NCBI GenBank assembly: GCA_019449595.1
Contig: JAGRPL010000006.1
Coordinates: forward strand, 62,001 to 126,000
Reading direction: 5' to 3'
DNA: 64,000 bases
From: Rhodoferax sp.
GTDB taxonomy: Bacteria > Pseudomonadota > Gammaproteobacteria > Burkholderiales > Burkholderiaceae_C
Each line of letters begins with the position of its first letter. Within the stretch, counting starts at the first letter, position 1. The notes under the pieces are model-generated. The model saw nothing but the letters and a program-made list of their open reading frames with translations, was not told the DNA's origin and searched no databases. A program made the position numbers and the translations under genes. Shown here piece by piece: positions 9,806 through 19,332 of this stretch.

Positions 9806-10546
9806 ATGCGCCATGCCGTAGCCCGGTTGCGCGCAGCACAGCTGGTGGGCAGTGATCCGTCCTTCGTTTCCCGGAATTCGCGTGCGCCGCGTTGCCCCGG
9901 TTGCCGGGTGATCTTCAGCCACTGCCTGTGCGCCTTGCGGCCGCAGGTGTCGACCCGCTCGGGCATGTGCCTGCTGATGAGCGGAACCGAGCCGCTCAAG
10001 CCCACCAACACCGGGTGGCTGATAGCCGATGTGGTGCCGGACACGGCCGCCTTTGGCTGGGCGCGCACGGTGGTGGACCCCGCCTTGCCGGCGCTCTTGG
10101 CCGATCCGCAATGGGACCCCTATGTGGTCTTTCCGGGAGAGTATGCGGCGCCACAGCGCGTGGTCTCCGAGGTGGCGGTGCATCCCGGGAAACGGCCGCT
10201 GTTTGTCTTGCTGGATGGCACCTGGTCGGAGGCCCGCAAGATGTTTCGCAAAAGCCCCTATCTGGACTCCCTGCCGGTGCTCAGCCTGCAGCCCGAACAG
10301 CTCTCGCGTTACCGTCTGCGCCGTTCCACGCGCGATGAACATCTGTGCACTTCGGAGGTCGCCGCCCTGTGCCTGGCCCTGGCGGGCGAGCAGCATGCCG
10401 CCGCCACGCTAGAGGCCTATCTGGACGTATTCACCAACCACTACCTGAACGCCAAGCGGGCAGTGCCACCGGATTGGGACGACGCCGCGCACCAGCGCCT
10501 GCGTGACCTGGCCGCGGCCTCTGGGCAACCGGGCCCTGCGGGCTAA
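9806..10546 (+). CDS. DTW-domain protein, probable tRNA-uridine aminocarboxypropyltransferase
   Basis: The protein carries the family signature LDGTW followed by SEARKM, and upstream a cysteine set CPGCRVIFSHCLC that resembles the zinc-binding N-terminus of the TapT/YfiP branch. Members of this family transfer the 3-amino-3-carboxypropyl group from SAM to uridine in tRNA (acp3U). Length (246 residues) fits. ATG 9806 is chosen, with an in-frame GTG at 9794 as an alternative; neither has a strong ribosome site. The 3' end overlaps the convergent radical SAM gene by four bases. Confidence 0.85.
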   Translation: MRHAVARLRAAQLVGSDPSFVSRNSRAPRCPGCRVIFSHCLCALRPQVSTRSGMCLLMSGTEPLKPTNTGWLIADVVPDTAAFGWARTVVDPALPALLADPQWDPYVVFPGEYAAPQRVVSEVAVHPGKRPLFVLLDGTWSEARKMFRKSPYLDSLPVLSLQPEQLSRYRLRRSTRDEHLCTSEVAALCLALAGEQHAAATLEAYLDVFTNHYLNAKRAVPPDWDDAAHQRLRDLAAASGQPGPAG

Positions 10547-11442
10547 AGCCCCCGCTGCCAGGCGGGACGCAGTGGGGCGGAATGCGGGGCATCGATGGCC
10601 TGGCGCACCTCACGCAGCAGCCGTTCCTTTTCCGCGCCCAGGTTGCCCTTGAGTACCAGCCAGTTGGACGCGTGGTCGCTGCGGAACACGGTGCGCCGGA
10701 GTTCCAGGGCCTGCAGGAGCTGTTCGGTTTCGCAGAACAGTCCATGCGGGTCCAGCGGCTCCCACTCGGGAAAGGCTTTGCGGAACCGTTCTTCGCCCTG
10801 CGGGAAGCTGACCACCAGGGTGGCCAGGAATTCGGGCTGGGTCAGGTTGGCGAGCCGTGCGGAGTGGGCGGCGTGTTCCCGCGACAGCACCCGCCCGCCC
10901 AGGCCGTTGAGCAGCATGACGGAGCGACTGATGCCGGCTGCGCCCAGTTTCTCCAGCGCTTCGCGGGTGGATTCGAAGGTTTCCCCTTTGTTGACCTTTT
11001 GCAAGACCTGGTCATCGCCCGACTCAGCGCCTATGTAGGCCAGCGTCAACCCCGCCTGGCGCAACTCCGTCAACTCCTGGATCGTCTTGCTGCGCACGTT
11101 GCGCGGCAGGCAGTAGCTGGAAATGCGTCGCACGGCGGGCAGCTGCGCCTTGATCGCGGTCAGCAGGGTCATGAGTCGTCGCGTGGACAGCGCCATGGCG
11201 TCGCCATCGCCCAGAAAGACCCGCTGGACCTGGTTGCCGTAGAGCGCGCCGCTGCGGGTGATGGCATCCAGCATTTCCTGCTCGTCGCGCACAGCGAACT
11301 TCTTCTGTGGCGCGGTGTACATCTCGCAATAGGTGCACCGGTTCCAGGAGCAGCCGTTGGTGACTGGCAGGATCAGCGACTGCGCCTCGCTGGGCGGGCG
11401 AAATACGGGTTGGATGTAGCGGATCGGGACTTCTTGTGGCAC
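10543..11442 (-). CDS. Radical SAM protein
   Basis: A 299-residue protein starting with GTG. The iron-sulfur cluster motif is CSWNRCTYC, that is C-x4-C-x2-C and not the usual C-x3-C-x2-C. It is followed by features of the TIM-barrel core: FLGDGDAM, YIGAESGDDQVLQKVNKGET and SVMLLNGLGGR. This pattern matches a family generally annotated only as radical SAM protein in proteobacteria; substrate is unknown. It is divergent from the LysR gene (69 bases between starts) and convergent with the DTW-domain gene. Confidence 0.85.
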   Translation of the reverse strand: MPQEVPIRYIQPVFRPPSEAQSLILPVTNGCSWNRCTYCEMYTAPQKKFAVRDEQEMLDAITRSGALYGNQVQRVFLGDGDAMALSTRRLMTLLTAIKAQLPAVRRISSYCLPRNVRSKTIQELTELRQAGLTLAYIGAESGDDQVLQKVNKGETFESTREALEKLGAAGISRSVMLLNGLGGRVLSREHAAHSARLANLTQPEFLATLVVSFPQGEERFRKAFPEWEPLDPHGLFCETEQLLQALELRRTVFRSDHASNWLVLKGNLGAEKERLLREVRQAIDAPHSAPLRPAWQRGL

Positions 11443-11511
11443 GTCGTGGGACCTTCGGGTGGGTGCAGGCTAGCGCAATGGTAATGTGGGAGGCAAAGAT
11501 ATCATTGCCCC

Positions 11512-12459
11512 ATGAGCTTGTTCACATCACTCCATTACCTGGTGGCGCTGCATCAGCACAAGCATTTCGGGCGTGCGGCAGAGGCCTGCCATATCACGCA
11601 GCCGGCCTTGTCGAATGCGATCCGCGCGCTGGAGGTGGAGTTCGGAACGGCTATCGTCAAGCGGGGCCGCGCCTTTGAGAGCTTCACGCCCGAGGGCGAG
11701 CAGATCTTTGTCACCGCCCAGCGGGTGCTGCATGAGCAGGAGTTGCTGCGCCAGGCGCTCAAAAGCGCTGCGGACAAGCCGGTGGGTACGCTGGCGCTGG
11801 GAGCCGTGCCTTCGGTGATGCCGATTGCGGCGCGGTTTGTGGGCCTGCTGCAGGGGCGCCATCCGGGCATTACCCTCACGTTGCGTTCCTTGAGCTCACC
11901 GGAGATCGATGCGGGCCTGGAGAACCTTTCGCTGGACCTGGCGCTGGGGTATACCGACCGGCTGAAGTTCCGTGGGGCAAAGGTCGCGACCATCGCCCAG
12001 TACACCGAGCGGTATTTTCTGTTGCGCCGAGCCGCCACGCCGAACCCGTCGGGCTTGCGCATAGTGGAGCAGACCATGACCTGGGAGGCGGCTGCGCAGT
12101 TGCCGCTGTCGTTGCTGACGCCCGAAATGCACAACCGCAGCATTGTGGACCGCGCGTTCCGGGAGGCCCAGGCAAGCCCCAGGGCGGTGATTGAAACCAA
12201 CTCCATCCTGGCTCTGGGCCTGAGTGTTGTCGTGGGCGAGGTCTGCAGCATCCTGCCCGGCGCGCTGGTGGGCGCCTTGCGCGGGTATCCGGAACTGGAA
12301 GCCGTTCCTCTGGTCGGACCCGAGGTGCTCACGCCCATCGGGTTCATGTTCCCCGCGTCGGATCGCCCCTCGCACACCTTGCGTGCGGCCCTGGAAATGG
12401 CGGCCGATGCCGACTGGCAGCGCCACGTCCGCTCCCATACCGGGTTGCTGCAGCCCTAG
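11512..12459 (+). CDS. fdsR: LysR-type regulator, probably of the formate dehydrogenase operon
   Basis: The protein has 315 residues, with an N-terminal helix-turn-helix (HFGRAAEACHITQPALSNAIRALE) and a LysR co-inducer domain with the OxyR-like pattern LALGAVPSVMPIAARFVGLL. It precedes the transporter and the fds operon on the same strand. In other betaproteobacteria a LysR protein, FdsR, lies at this place and senses formate, so the symbol rests on position and family together. It is also divergent from the radical SAM gene, and the 69-base gap between them could hold its own operator. Confidence 0.8.
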   Translation: MSLFTSLHYLVALHQHKHFGRAAEACHITQPALSNAIRALEVEFGTAIVKRGRAFESFTPEGEQIFVTAQRVLHEQELLRQALKSAADKPVGTLALGAVPSVMPIAARFVGLLQGRHPGITLTLRSLSSPEIDAGLENLSLDLALGYTDRLKFRGAKVATIAQYTERYFLLRRAATPNPSGLRIVEQTMTWEAAAQLPLSLLTPEMHNRSIVDRAFREAQASPRAVIETNSILALGLSVVVGEVCSILPGALVGALRGYPELEAVPLVGPEVLTPIGFMFPASDRPSHTLRAALEMAADADWQRHVRSHTGLLQP

Positions 12460-12625
12460 GGTGCCACCCGCCCCGTGGCTGCCGCGGGTTTGAATGGGGC
12501 AGGGTTTGTACCTAAATTCAGATCCTGTATCGGGCCATGTGCAGAATAAATTTGCTTGCGAGAGGCGTCTCCGTGACACTGCCGCCAGCTCGCAACAAGT
12601 GGGCATTAATTACTAAGGAGACAGC

Positions 12626-14299
12626 ATGTCAGCAGTACTGGATGGGACGTCCGCGTTCCCGAAGGATCGATTAGGGGTGCTCGACAAGGAGCACATCGTT
12701 GCGGGCCCCGGGTTCAACCGTTGGCTGGTTCCCCCCGCGGCACTGGCCATCCATCTGTGCATCGGCATGGCCTACGGCTTCTCGGTGTTCTGGCTGCCGC
12801 TGTCCAAGGCGCTGGGGATCAAGGAATCCATCAAGTGCGGCCCGGAGGTGGGCTTCTTCCAGGAGTTGTTCACCACCTCCTGCGACTGGAAAATTTCCAC
12901 CCTGGGCTGGATGTTCACGCTGTTCTTTGTGCTGCTCGGCTCTTCCGCCTCGATCTGGGGCGGCTGGCTGGAGCGCGTGGGTCCCCGCAAGGTGGGCGTT
13001 GTGTCGGCCTTGTGCTGGTGCGGCGGCATGCTGATCTCCGCCTTGGGCGTCTACCTCCACCAGTTCTGGCTGATGGTGCTGGGTTCGGGGGTGATCGGTG
13101 GTATCGGGCTGGGGCTGGGATACATCTCACCCGTGTCCACGCTGATCAAATGGTTCCCGGACCGTCGCGGCATGGCGACTGGCATGGCCATCATGGGCTT
13201 CGGTGGCGGCGCCATGATTGGCTCGCCGCTGGCCTCGGACCTGATGAAGTACTTTGCCACCCCGACCAGCGTGGGCGTGACACAGACCTTTCTGGTGATG
13301 GCCCTGGTGTACTTCGTGTTCATGATGGCGGGCGCCTTCGGCTACCGCATCCCGGAGACCGGCTGGAAGCCGGCCGGCTGGACACCGAAGCCAGCCCAGG
13401 TCAGCAACGCCATGATCACGCAGAACCATGTGCATGTGAGCAAGGTCTGGGGCATCCCGCAGTTCTGGCTGATCTGGATGGTCCTGTGCATGAATGTGAG
13501 CGCTGGTATTGGCGTCATCGGCATGGCGTCGCCCATGCTGCAGGAGGTGTTTGGTGGTTCCCTGATCGGTGTGGCCAAGAAGTTTGGCGAGCTGGACAAG
13601 ACCGAACTGGCGGCTATTGCCGGTGTGGCCGCGGGCTTTACCGCGCTGCTGAGCCTGTTCAACATCGGGGGGCGCTTTTTCTGGGCCACCATTTCCGACA
13701 AGCTCGGCCGCAAGCTCACCTATGTGGTGTTCTTCCTGCTGGGCGGTGTTCTGTACTTCAGCATTCCGGGCAGCGCCGCAGCGGGTTCCAAGGTGCTGTT
13801 TGTCGCCGCATTCTGCGTGATCCTGAGCATGTACGGGGGCAGCTTTTCCACCGTTCCGGCCTACCTGGCCGATATTTTCGGAACGCAGATGGTGGGTGCC
13901 ATTCACGGCCGGCTGCTGACGGCCTGGGCCACGGCGGGCATCGTGGGCCCCGTGGTGGTGAACTACATGCGGGAATACCAGCTGGGCCTGGGGCTGCCGC
14001 GTGAGCAGGTCTACAACCAGACCATGTACATCCTGGTGGGCATGCTGGTGGTCGGCCTGATCTGCAATCTGCTGGTGCGCCCCCTGAACCCCAAGTGGTT
14101 CATGACGCCGCAGGAACTGGAGACCGAGAAGCGCCTGGCCCATGAAAAGGTCAAGGCTTCCGAAGTGCAAGGTGATGGCAGCCATGCGCACGACGCACCC
14201 AGCAGCCCGGTGTTTCTGGTGCTGGCCTGGGCTGCGGTGGGTATCCCATTGGCCTGGGGCGTGTACCGAACCTCGCTGACGGTTGCCAAGTTCTTCTGA
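12626..14299 (+). CDS. OFA-family MFS transporter (oxalate/formate antiporter type)
   Basis: The protein has 557 residues and about twelve membrane segments. An extended first loop contains two cysteines (KCGPEVGF and TSCDWK). MFS features include the GWLERVGPRKVG loop between helices 2 and 3 and KWFPDRRGMATG, a signature of the oxalate/formate antiporter family. A clear AAGGAGA ribosome site sits about seven bases before ATG 12626. Because it lies directly upstream of the formate dehydrogenase operon, formate or oxalate uptake is the likely role; the exact substrate is inferred. The 166 bases before it probably hold the main promoter of the locus. Confidence 0.85.
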   Translation: MSAVLDGTSAFPKDRLGVLDKEHIVAGPGFNRWLVPPAALAIHLCIGMAYGFSVFWLPLSKALGIKESIKCGPEVGFFQELFTTSCDWKISTLGWMFTLFFVLLGSSASIWGGWLERVGPRKVGVVSALCWCGGMLISALGVYLHQFWLMVLGSGVIGGIGLGLGYISPVSTLIKWFPDRRGMATGMAIMGFGGGAMIGSPLASDLMKYFATPTSVGVTQTFLVMALVYFVFMMAGAFGYRIPETGWKPAGWTPKPAQVSNAMITQNHVHVSKVWGIPQFWLIWMVLCMNVSAGIGVIGMASPMLQEVFGGSLIGVAKKFGELDKTELAAIAGVAAGFTALLSLFNIGGRFFWATISDKLGRKLTYVVFFLLGGVLYFSIPGSAAAGSKVLFVAAFCVILSMYGGSFSTVPAYLADIFGTQMVGAIHGRLLTAWATAGIVGPVVVNYMREYQLGLGLPREQVYNQTMYILVGMLVVGLICNLLVRPLNPKWFMTPQELETEKRLAHEKVKASEVQGDGSHAHDAPSSPVFLVLAWAAVGIPLAWGVYRTSLTVAKFF

Positions 14300-14369
14300 C
14301 AACGGGCTGCTGCGGTTGCCCGGCCGGTGCCGGGCAACGTAGGGCCCCTTTCCTTCCAGACAAGAGAAT

Positions 14370-14858
14370 ATGCCGACAGATACAACCGACCAGACCATCC
14401 AGAATGTGGTGGCGGCCCAGAAGCACCTGCCCGGGGCGCTGCTTCCCATTCTTCATGGCATCCAGGACGCCCTGGGTTACATACCGGAGCAGGCCGTCGG
14501 CACCATCGCCCAGGCGCTCAACCTGTCGCGGGCAGAGGTGCATGGGGTGGTCACTTTCTACCACCACTTCCGGACCGAACCGCAGGGGCGCAACGTGGTG
14601 CAGATCTGCCGCGCCGAGGCGTGCCAGTCCATGGGCGCGGAGCGTTTGTGGGCACACGCCTGCACCCAGCTGGGTGTTGACCCGGAACAGGCGTCGCATG
14701 GCGCCACCACCGAGGACGGCTCCGTCACCCTGAAGCCGGTGTATTGCCTGGGCCTGTGTGCCACGTCCCCGGCCTTGGCGCTGAACGAGAAGGTGCATGC
14801 CCGGGTGGATGCCGACACATTCGATCGCCTGGTGGGAACCGCAAGGAGCGCGGCATGA
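14370..14858 (+). CDS. fdsG: NAD-dependent formate dehydrogenase, gamma subunit
   Basis: The protein has 162 residues and a NuoE-like thioredoxin fold with one [2Fe-2S] cluster. The ligands are visible as C-x4-C in ICRAEAC and C-x3-C in YCLGLC. In the soluble FdsGBA enzyme this subunit lies beside the FMN subunit and takes part in electron flow to NAD. The gene overlaps fdsB by four bases (ATGA), which suggests translational coupling. Confidence 0.93.
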   Translation: MPTDTTDQTIQNVVAAQKHLPGALLPILHGIQDALGYIPEQAVGTIAQALNLSRAEVHGVVTFYHHFRTEPQGRNVVQICRAEACQSMGAERLWAHACTQLGVDPEQASHGATTEDGSVTLKPVYCLGLCATSPALALNEKVHARVDADTFDRLVGTARSAA

Positions 14859-16411
14859 GCATCAAGGTATTTGTCCCGTGCGACTCCGCGGCCCTGGCAC
14901 TGGGGGCGAACGATGTGGCGCAAACCATGGTCCGGGAAGCGCACCAGCGCGGCGTGGATATTGAGTTGGTGCGCAATGGCTCGCGGGGCATGTTCTGGCT
15001 GGAACCCCTGGTTGAGGTCGTGACCGACGCAGGCCGCATCGCCTACGGGCCGGTGACGCCGCAGGCCGTGGCCAGTCTTTTCGATGCGGGGTTCCAGACC
15101 GGTGCCGCCCACGCCTTGCGCCTGGGGCCGACGGAGGACATCGCCTACTTGCGCCAGCAGGAGCGTCTGACCTTTGCCCGCATGGGGGTGATTGACCCCC
15201 TGTCGCTGAACGATTTTGAAGCCCATGGCGGTTTTGCCGGCCTGCGCCGTGCGCTGGAGTTGCCCGCGGCCGACGTGGTGCAACAGGTCCTGGACGCCGG
15301 CTTGCGGGGACGGGGTGGTGCGGCGTTTCCGGCCGGCATCAAATGGAAGACCGTGGCGGCCGCGCAGGCCACACAGAAATACGTGGTCTGCAATGCCGAT
15401 GAAGGCGACTCCGGGACCTATTCAGACCGCATGACCCTGGAGGGCGACCCTTTCATGCTGGTGGAGGGGATGACCATTGCGGCACTGGCCACGGGCGCGA
15501 CGCAGGGCTATATCTACATCCGTTCCGAGTACCCGCATGCGGTGGCCACACTGCAGAAGGCCATTGAAATCGCCACGACCGCGGGGTATCTGGGAGCGGA
15601 CATTCTGGGTTCGGGGCACCGCTTCCAGCTGGAAGTGCGCAAGGCGGCGGGCGCCTATGTCTGCGGTGAAGAAACTGCCATGCTGGAGAGCATAGAAGGC
15701 AAGCGTGGCGTGGTTCGTGCCAAGCCGCCCATTCCCGCGTTGCAGGGGCTGTTTGGGCAGCCCACGGTCATCAACAACGTGATTACCTTTGCCTCGGTGC
15801 CCATCATCCTGGCGCGCGGCGCCGCCTTCTACAAAAATTACGGTGTGGGGCGTTCCCACGGCACCTTGCCCATCCAGCTGGCGGGCAACGTCAAGTACGG
15901 CGGGCTGGTGGAGAAGGCCTTTGGCGTCACGCTGCGCCAGCTCCTGTTCGACTTCGGCGGAGGCAGCGCTTCGGGCCGCCCCATCAAGGCGGTGCAGGTG
16001 GGCGGGCCGCTGGGGGCCTACGTGCCCGAGGCGCATTGGGACGTTCCCCTGGACTACGAAGCCTATGCGGCCGTTGGTGCGACCGTGGGGCACGGCGGCA
16101 TCGTGGTGCATGACGACACGGCGGACCTGTCGCAGCTGGCCCGTTATGCGATGGATTTTTGCGCCATCGAGTCGTGTGGCAAGTGCACGCCATGCCGCAT
16201 TGGCTCGACCCGTGGTGTCGAGGTCATTGACCGCATCACCCGGGGCGAAAACCCGCTCCCGCAGGTCAAGCTGCTGCGTGATCTCTGCGACACCATGCTG
16301 CACGGCTCCCTGTGCGCTTTGGGGGGCATGACGCCCAACCCCGTGCTGTCGGCGCTGAACCACTATCCGCAGGATTTCGGGCTGGCTGCGCCATCGACCG
16401 AAAGCGTCTGA
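14855..16411 (+). CDS. fdsB: NAD-dependent formate dehydrogenase, beta (FMN/NADH) subunit
   Basis: The protein has 518 residues. The first ~130 form a NuoE-like thioredoxin region; the rest is NuoF-like, with GLRGRGGAAFPAG and VCNADEGDSGTYSDR for FMN/NAD binding, AAGAYVCGEETAML, and a C-terminal [4Fe-4S] site SCGKCTPCRIG with a later Cys in HGSLCALGG. It reduces NAD with electrons from formate oxidation. ATG 14855 is chosen because it overlaps the fdsG stop codon and gives the conserved start MSIKVFVPCDSAA. Confidence 0.94.
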   Translation: MSIKVFVPCDSAALALGANDVAQTMVREAHQRGVDIELVRNGSRGMFWLEPLVEVVTDAGRIAYGPVTPQAVASLFDAGFQTGAAHALRLGPTEDIAYLRQQERLTFARMGVIDPLSLNDFEAHGGFAGLRRALELPAADVVQQVLDAGLRGRGGAAFPAGIKWKTVAAAQATQKYVVCNADEGDSGTYSDRMTLEGDPFMLVEGMTIAALATGATQGYIYIRSEYPHAVATLQKAIEIATTAGYLGADILGSGHRFQLEVRKAAGAYVCGEETAMLESIEGKRGVVRAKPPIPALQGLFGQPTVINNVITFASVPIILARGAAFYKNYGVGRSHGTLPIQLAGNVKYGGLVEKAFGVTLRQLLFDFGGGSASGRPIKAVQVGGPLGAYVPEAHWDVPLDYEAYAAVGATVGHGGIVVHDDTADLSQLARYAMDFCAIESCGKCTPCRIGSTRGVEVIDRITRGENPLPQVKLLRDLCDTMLHGSLCALGGMTPNPVLSALNHYPQDFGLAAPSTESV

Positions 16412-16434
16412 GAAATCTTCCGCAGGAGAACCCC

Positions 16435-19323
16435 ATGCTTGAGCATCTCAAGGAAACCGACTTTGGTACACCGCGTCGTGAGTCAACGCAGGAAATTACA
16501 CTGGAAATCGATGGCGAGAGCGTGACCGTTCCCGCGGGCACCTCGCTGATGCGGGCCGCGGTGGATGCGGGCATCCAGGTACCCAAGCTGTGCGCAACGG
16601 ACAGCCTGGAGCCGTTTGGGTCCTGCCGCCTGTGCCTCGTTGAAATTGAAGGCCGCAAGGGCTTCCCGGCCTCGTGCACCACGCCGGCGGAAGCTGGCAT
16701 GAAGGTGAGAACCCAGACGCCCAAGTTGCAGGACCTGCGCAAAGGCGTGATGGAACTGTACATCTCCGACCACCCGCTGGACTGCCTGACCTGTTCGGCC
16801 AATGGCAATTGCGAGTTGCAGGACATGGCCGGCGTGACCGGCTTGCGCGAGGTGCGGTATGGCGTGGGCGGCCAGTACGGTGGCGCGCACCACCTGGACT
16901 GTCACAAGGACGAGTCCAACCCCTATTTCACCTACGACGCATCCAAGTGCATTGTGTGCAACCGCTGTGTGCGGGCGTGTGAGGAAACCCAGGGGACGTT
17001 TGCCCTCACGATCAGTGGCCGGGGCTTTGGCTCACGCGTGTCGCCGGGGCAGGACCAGCCCTTCATGGACTCCGAATGCGTGAGCTGTGGTGCCTGCGTG
17101 GAAGCCTGCCCCACGGCGACCCTGCAGGAGAAGACGGTCATCATGCTGGGCCAGCCCGAGCACAGCAAGATCACCACCTGCGCCTACTGCGGTGTGGGGT
17201 GCGCCTTCAAGGCCGAGATGAAAGGCAATGAAGTGGTGCGCATGGTGCCATGGAAGGACGGCAAAGCCAATGAAGGCCATGCGTGCATCAAGGGCCGGTT
17301 TGCTTGGGGCTATGCCACCCACAAGGACCGCATGACCCAGCCGATGATCCGCAAGCACATCGACGATCCGTGGCAGGAAGTGAGCTGGGATGAGGCCATC
17401 CATTACGCTGCCAGCGAGTTCCGGCGCATCCAGGCCAAATACGGCAAGGATTCGGTGGGTGGCATCACATCCTCGCGCTGCACGAATGAGGAAACCTATC
17501 TGGTCCAGAAGCTGGTGCGTGCCGCGTTTGGCAACAACAACGTGGACACCTGTGCCCGTGTCTGCCATTCGCCTACGGGCTACGGTCTGGGACAGACCTA
17601 TGGCACCTCGGCCGGCACCCAGACCTTCAAGTCGGTGGAGAAGTCCGATGTGATCCTGGTCATGGGCGCCAACCCCTCTGCGGCGCATCCGGTGTTCGCA
17701 TCGCGCATGAAGAGGCGTCTGCGGGAGGGCGCGCGCCTGATCGTGATCGACCCGCGCCAGATCGAATTGGTGGACGCCCCCCACATCCAGGCGGACTACC
17801 ACCTGCAACTCAAGCCCGGGACCAATGTGGCGGTCATCACGGCGCTGGCCCACGTGGTGGTGACGGAGGGGCTCCTGGACCAGGACTATATTGACGCCCG
17901 CTGCGACGAGAAGTCTTTCCGCGAATGGCGCGAGTTCGTGGCGCGCCCGGAAAATGCGCCGGAAGCCGTGGCGCTGGTCACCGGCGTGCCGGCCGACACC
18001 GTTCGTGCCGCCGCACGCTTGTACGCCACGGGCGGCAATGCCGCCATTTACTACGGCCTGGGAGTGACGGAGCATGCCCAAGGCTCCACCGCCGTCATCG
18101 GCATCGCCAACCTGGCCATGGCGACGGGGAATGTGGGGCGCGAAGGGGTGGGGGTCAATCCGCTGCGGGGCCAGAACAATGTGCAGGGTTCGTGTGACAT
18201 GGGATCATTCCCGCACGAGCTGCCGGGCTACCGCCATATTTCCGACACCACCGTGCGCTCGCAGTTCGAGGCTGCCTGGGGTGTGACGCTGGACCCTGAG
18301 CCGGGTCTGCGCATCCCCAACATGTTCGACGCCGCACAGGCGGGCACTTTCATGGGCCTGTACTGCGAAGGGGAAGACATTGTCCAGTCAGACCCCAACA
18401 CCCAGCACGTGACCGCTTCCCTGCGTGCGATGGAATGCATCGTGGTGCAGGACATTTTCCTGAACGAAACAGCGAAGTACGCCCACGTTTTCCTGCCCGG
18501 TTCTTCGTTCCTGGAGAAAGACGGAACCTTCACCAATGCCGAGCGGCGGATTTCCCGTGTCCGCAAGGTCATGCCGCCCAAGGCCGGCCTGGCGGACTGG
18601 GAGGTGACCGTCAAGCTGGCCAATGCCCTGGGCTACCCCATGCACTACGCCCATCCGCGGGACATCATGGCGGAGATCGCGCGGCTGACACCCAGCTTCC
18701 AGGGGGTGACCTATGAAAAGATAGAGAAACATGGTAGCGTGCAGTGGCCTTGCAACGAAAGCACAGGCGAGTTGGGAACCGAGATCATGCACGTCGACCA
18801 TTTTGTGCGCGGCAAGGGCCGTTTCATCATCACGCAATACGTGGCCACGGATGAGAAGGTGACACGCAAGTTCCCCCTGATCCTCACCACGGGGCGCATC
18901 CTGTCGCAGTACAACGTGGGTGCGCAGACCCGGCGCACGGAGAACACGCAATGGCACAGCGAAGACCGGCTGGAAATCCACCCGCACGATGCCGAGGAAC
19001 GGGGCATCCGGCAGGATGATTGGGTGGGCATTGAAAGCCGCGCCGGCCAGACCGTGCTGCGTGCCGAGGTGACCGAGCGCGTGCAGCCGGGCGTTGTCTA
19101 CACCACCTTCCATTTTCCGGAGTCGGGTGCCAATGTGATCACGACCGACAACTCCGACTGGGCCACCAACTGCCCGGAATACAAGGTGACGGCCGTGCAG
19201 GTGAAGCCGGTTGCGCAGCCGTCGGAGTGGCAGAAGACCTATGCACAGTTCAATGCGGAGCAGTTGGCGCTGCTGGACGCTGCGCATCCGTCCGCCCAGG
19301 GCGCCGCTTTGGCTGCGCGCTGA
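16435..19323 (+). CDS. fdsA: NAD-dependent formate dehydrogenase, alpha (molybdenum) subunit
   Basis: The protein has 962 residues and oxidises formate to CO2 at a bis-MGD molybdenum centre. Visible parts are an N-terminal [2Fe-2S] domain (GSCRLCLVE), a His/Cys cluster (HPLDCLTCSANGNC), two ferredoxin-like [4Fe-4S] motifs (CIVCNRCVRACEE, CVSCGACVEACP), and the catalytic domain starting at CAYCGVGCAFK. The molybdenum ligand is Cys377 in RVCHSPTG, with the conserved His next to it; it is Cys, not selenocysteine. An AGGAG ribosome site precedes ATG 16435. Confidence 0.95.
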   Translation: MLEHLKETDFGTPRRESTQEITLEIDGESVTVPAGTSLMRAAVDAGIQVPKLCATDSLEPFGSCRLCLVEIEGRKGFPASCTTPAEAGMKVRTQTPKLQDLRKGVMELYISDHPLDCLTCSANGNCELQDMAGVTGLREVRYGVGGQYGGAHHLDCHKDESNPYFTYDASKCIVCNRCVRACEETQGTFALTISGRGFGSRVSPGQDQPFMDSECVSCGACVEACPTATLQEKTVIMLGQPEHSKITTCAYCGVGCAFKAEMKGNEVVRMVPWKDGKANEGHACIKGRFAWGYATHKDRMTQPMIRKHIDDPWQEVSWDEAIHYAASEFRRIQAKYGKDSVGGITSSRCTNEETYLVQKLVRAAFGNNNVDTCARVCHSPTGYGLGQTYGTSAGTQTFKSVEKSDVILVMGANPSAAHPVFASRMKRRLREGARLIVIDPRQIELVDAPHIQADYHLQLKPGTNVAVITALAHVVVTEGLLDQDYIDARCDEKSFREWREFVARPENAPEAVALVTGVPADTVRAAARLYATGGNAAIYYGLGVTEHAQGSTAVIGIANLAMATGNVGREGVGVNPLRGQNNVQGSCDMGSFPHELPGYRHISDTTVRSQFEAAWGVTLDPEPGLRIPNMFDAAQAGTFMGLYCEGEDIVQSDPNTQHVTASLRAMECIVVQDIFLNETAKYAHVFLPGSSFLEKDGTFTNAERRISRVRKVMPPKAGLADWEVTVKLANALGYPMHYAHPRDIMAEIARLTPSFQGVTYEKIEKHGSVQWPCNESTGELGTEIMHVDHFVRGKGRFIITQYVATDEKVTRKFPLILTTGRILSQYNVGAQTRRTENTQWHSEDRLEIHPHDAEERGIRQDDWVGIESRAGQTVLRAEVTERVQPGVVYTTFHFPESGANVITTDNSDWATNCPEYKVTAVQVKPVAQPSEWQKTYAQFNAEQLALLDAAHPSAQGAALAAR

Positions 19324-19332
19324 TTGACGGCC

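Noticed and set aside
13127-14449. 440-residue open frame on the minus strand
   Set aside because: It is antisense to the OFA transporter gene, has Gln/His-rich low-complexity content typical of shadow frames in GC-rich DNA, and shows no domain.
17550-17580. Selenocysteine at the FdsA active site
   Set aside because: The codon at residue 377 is TGC for cysteine; no in-frame TGA is present.
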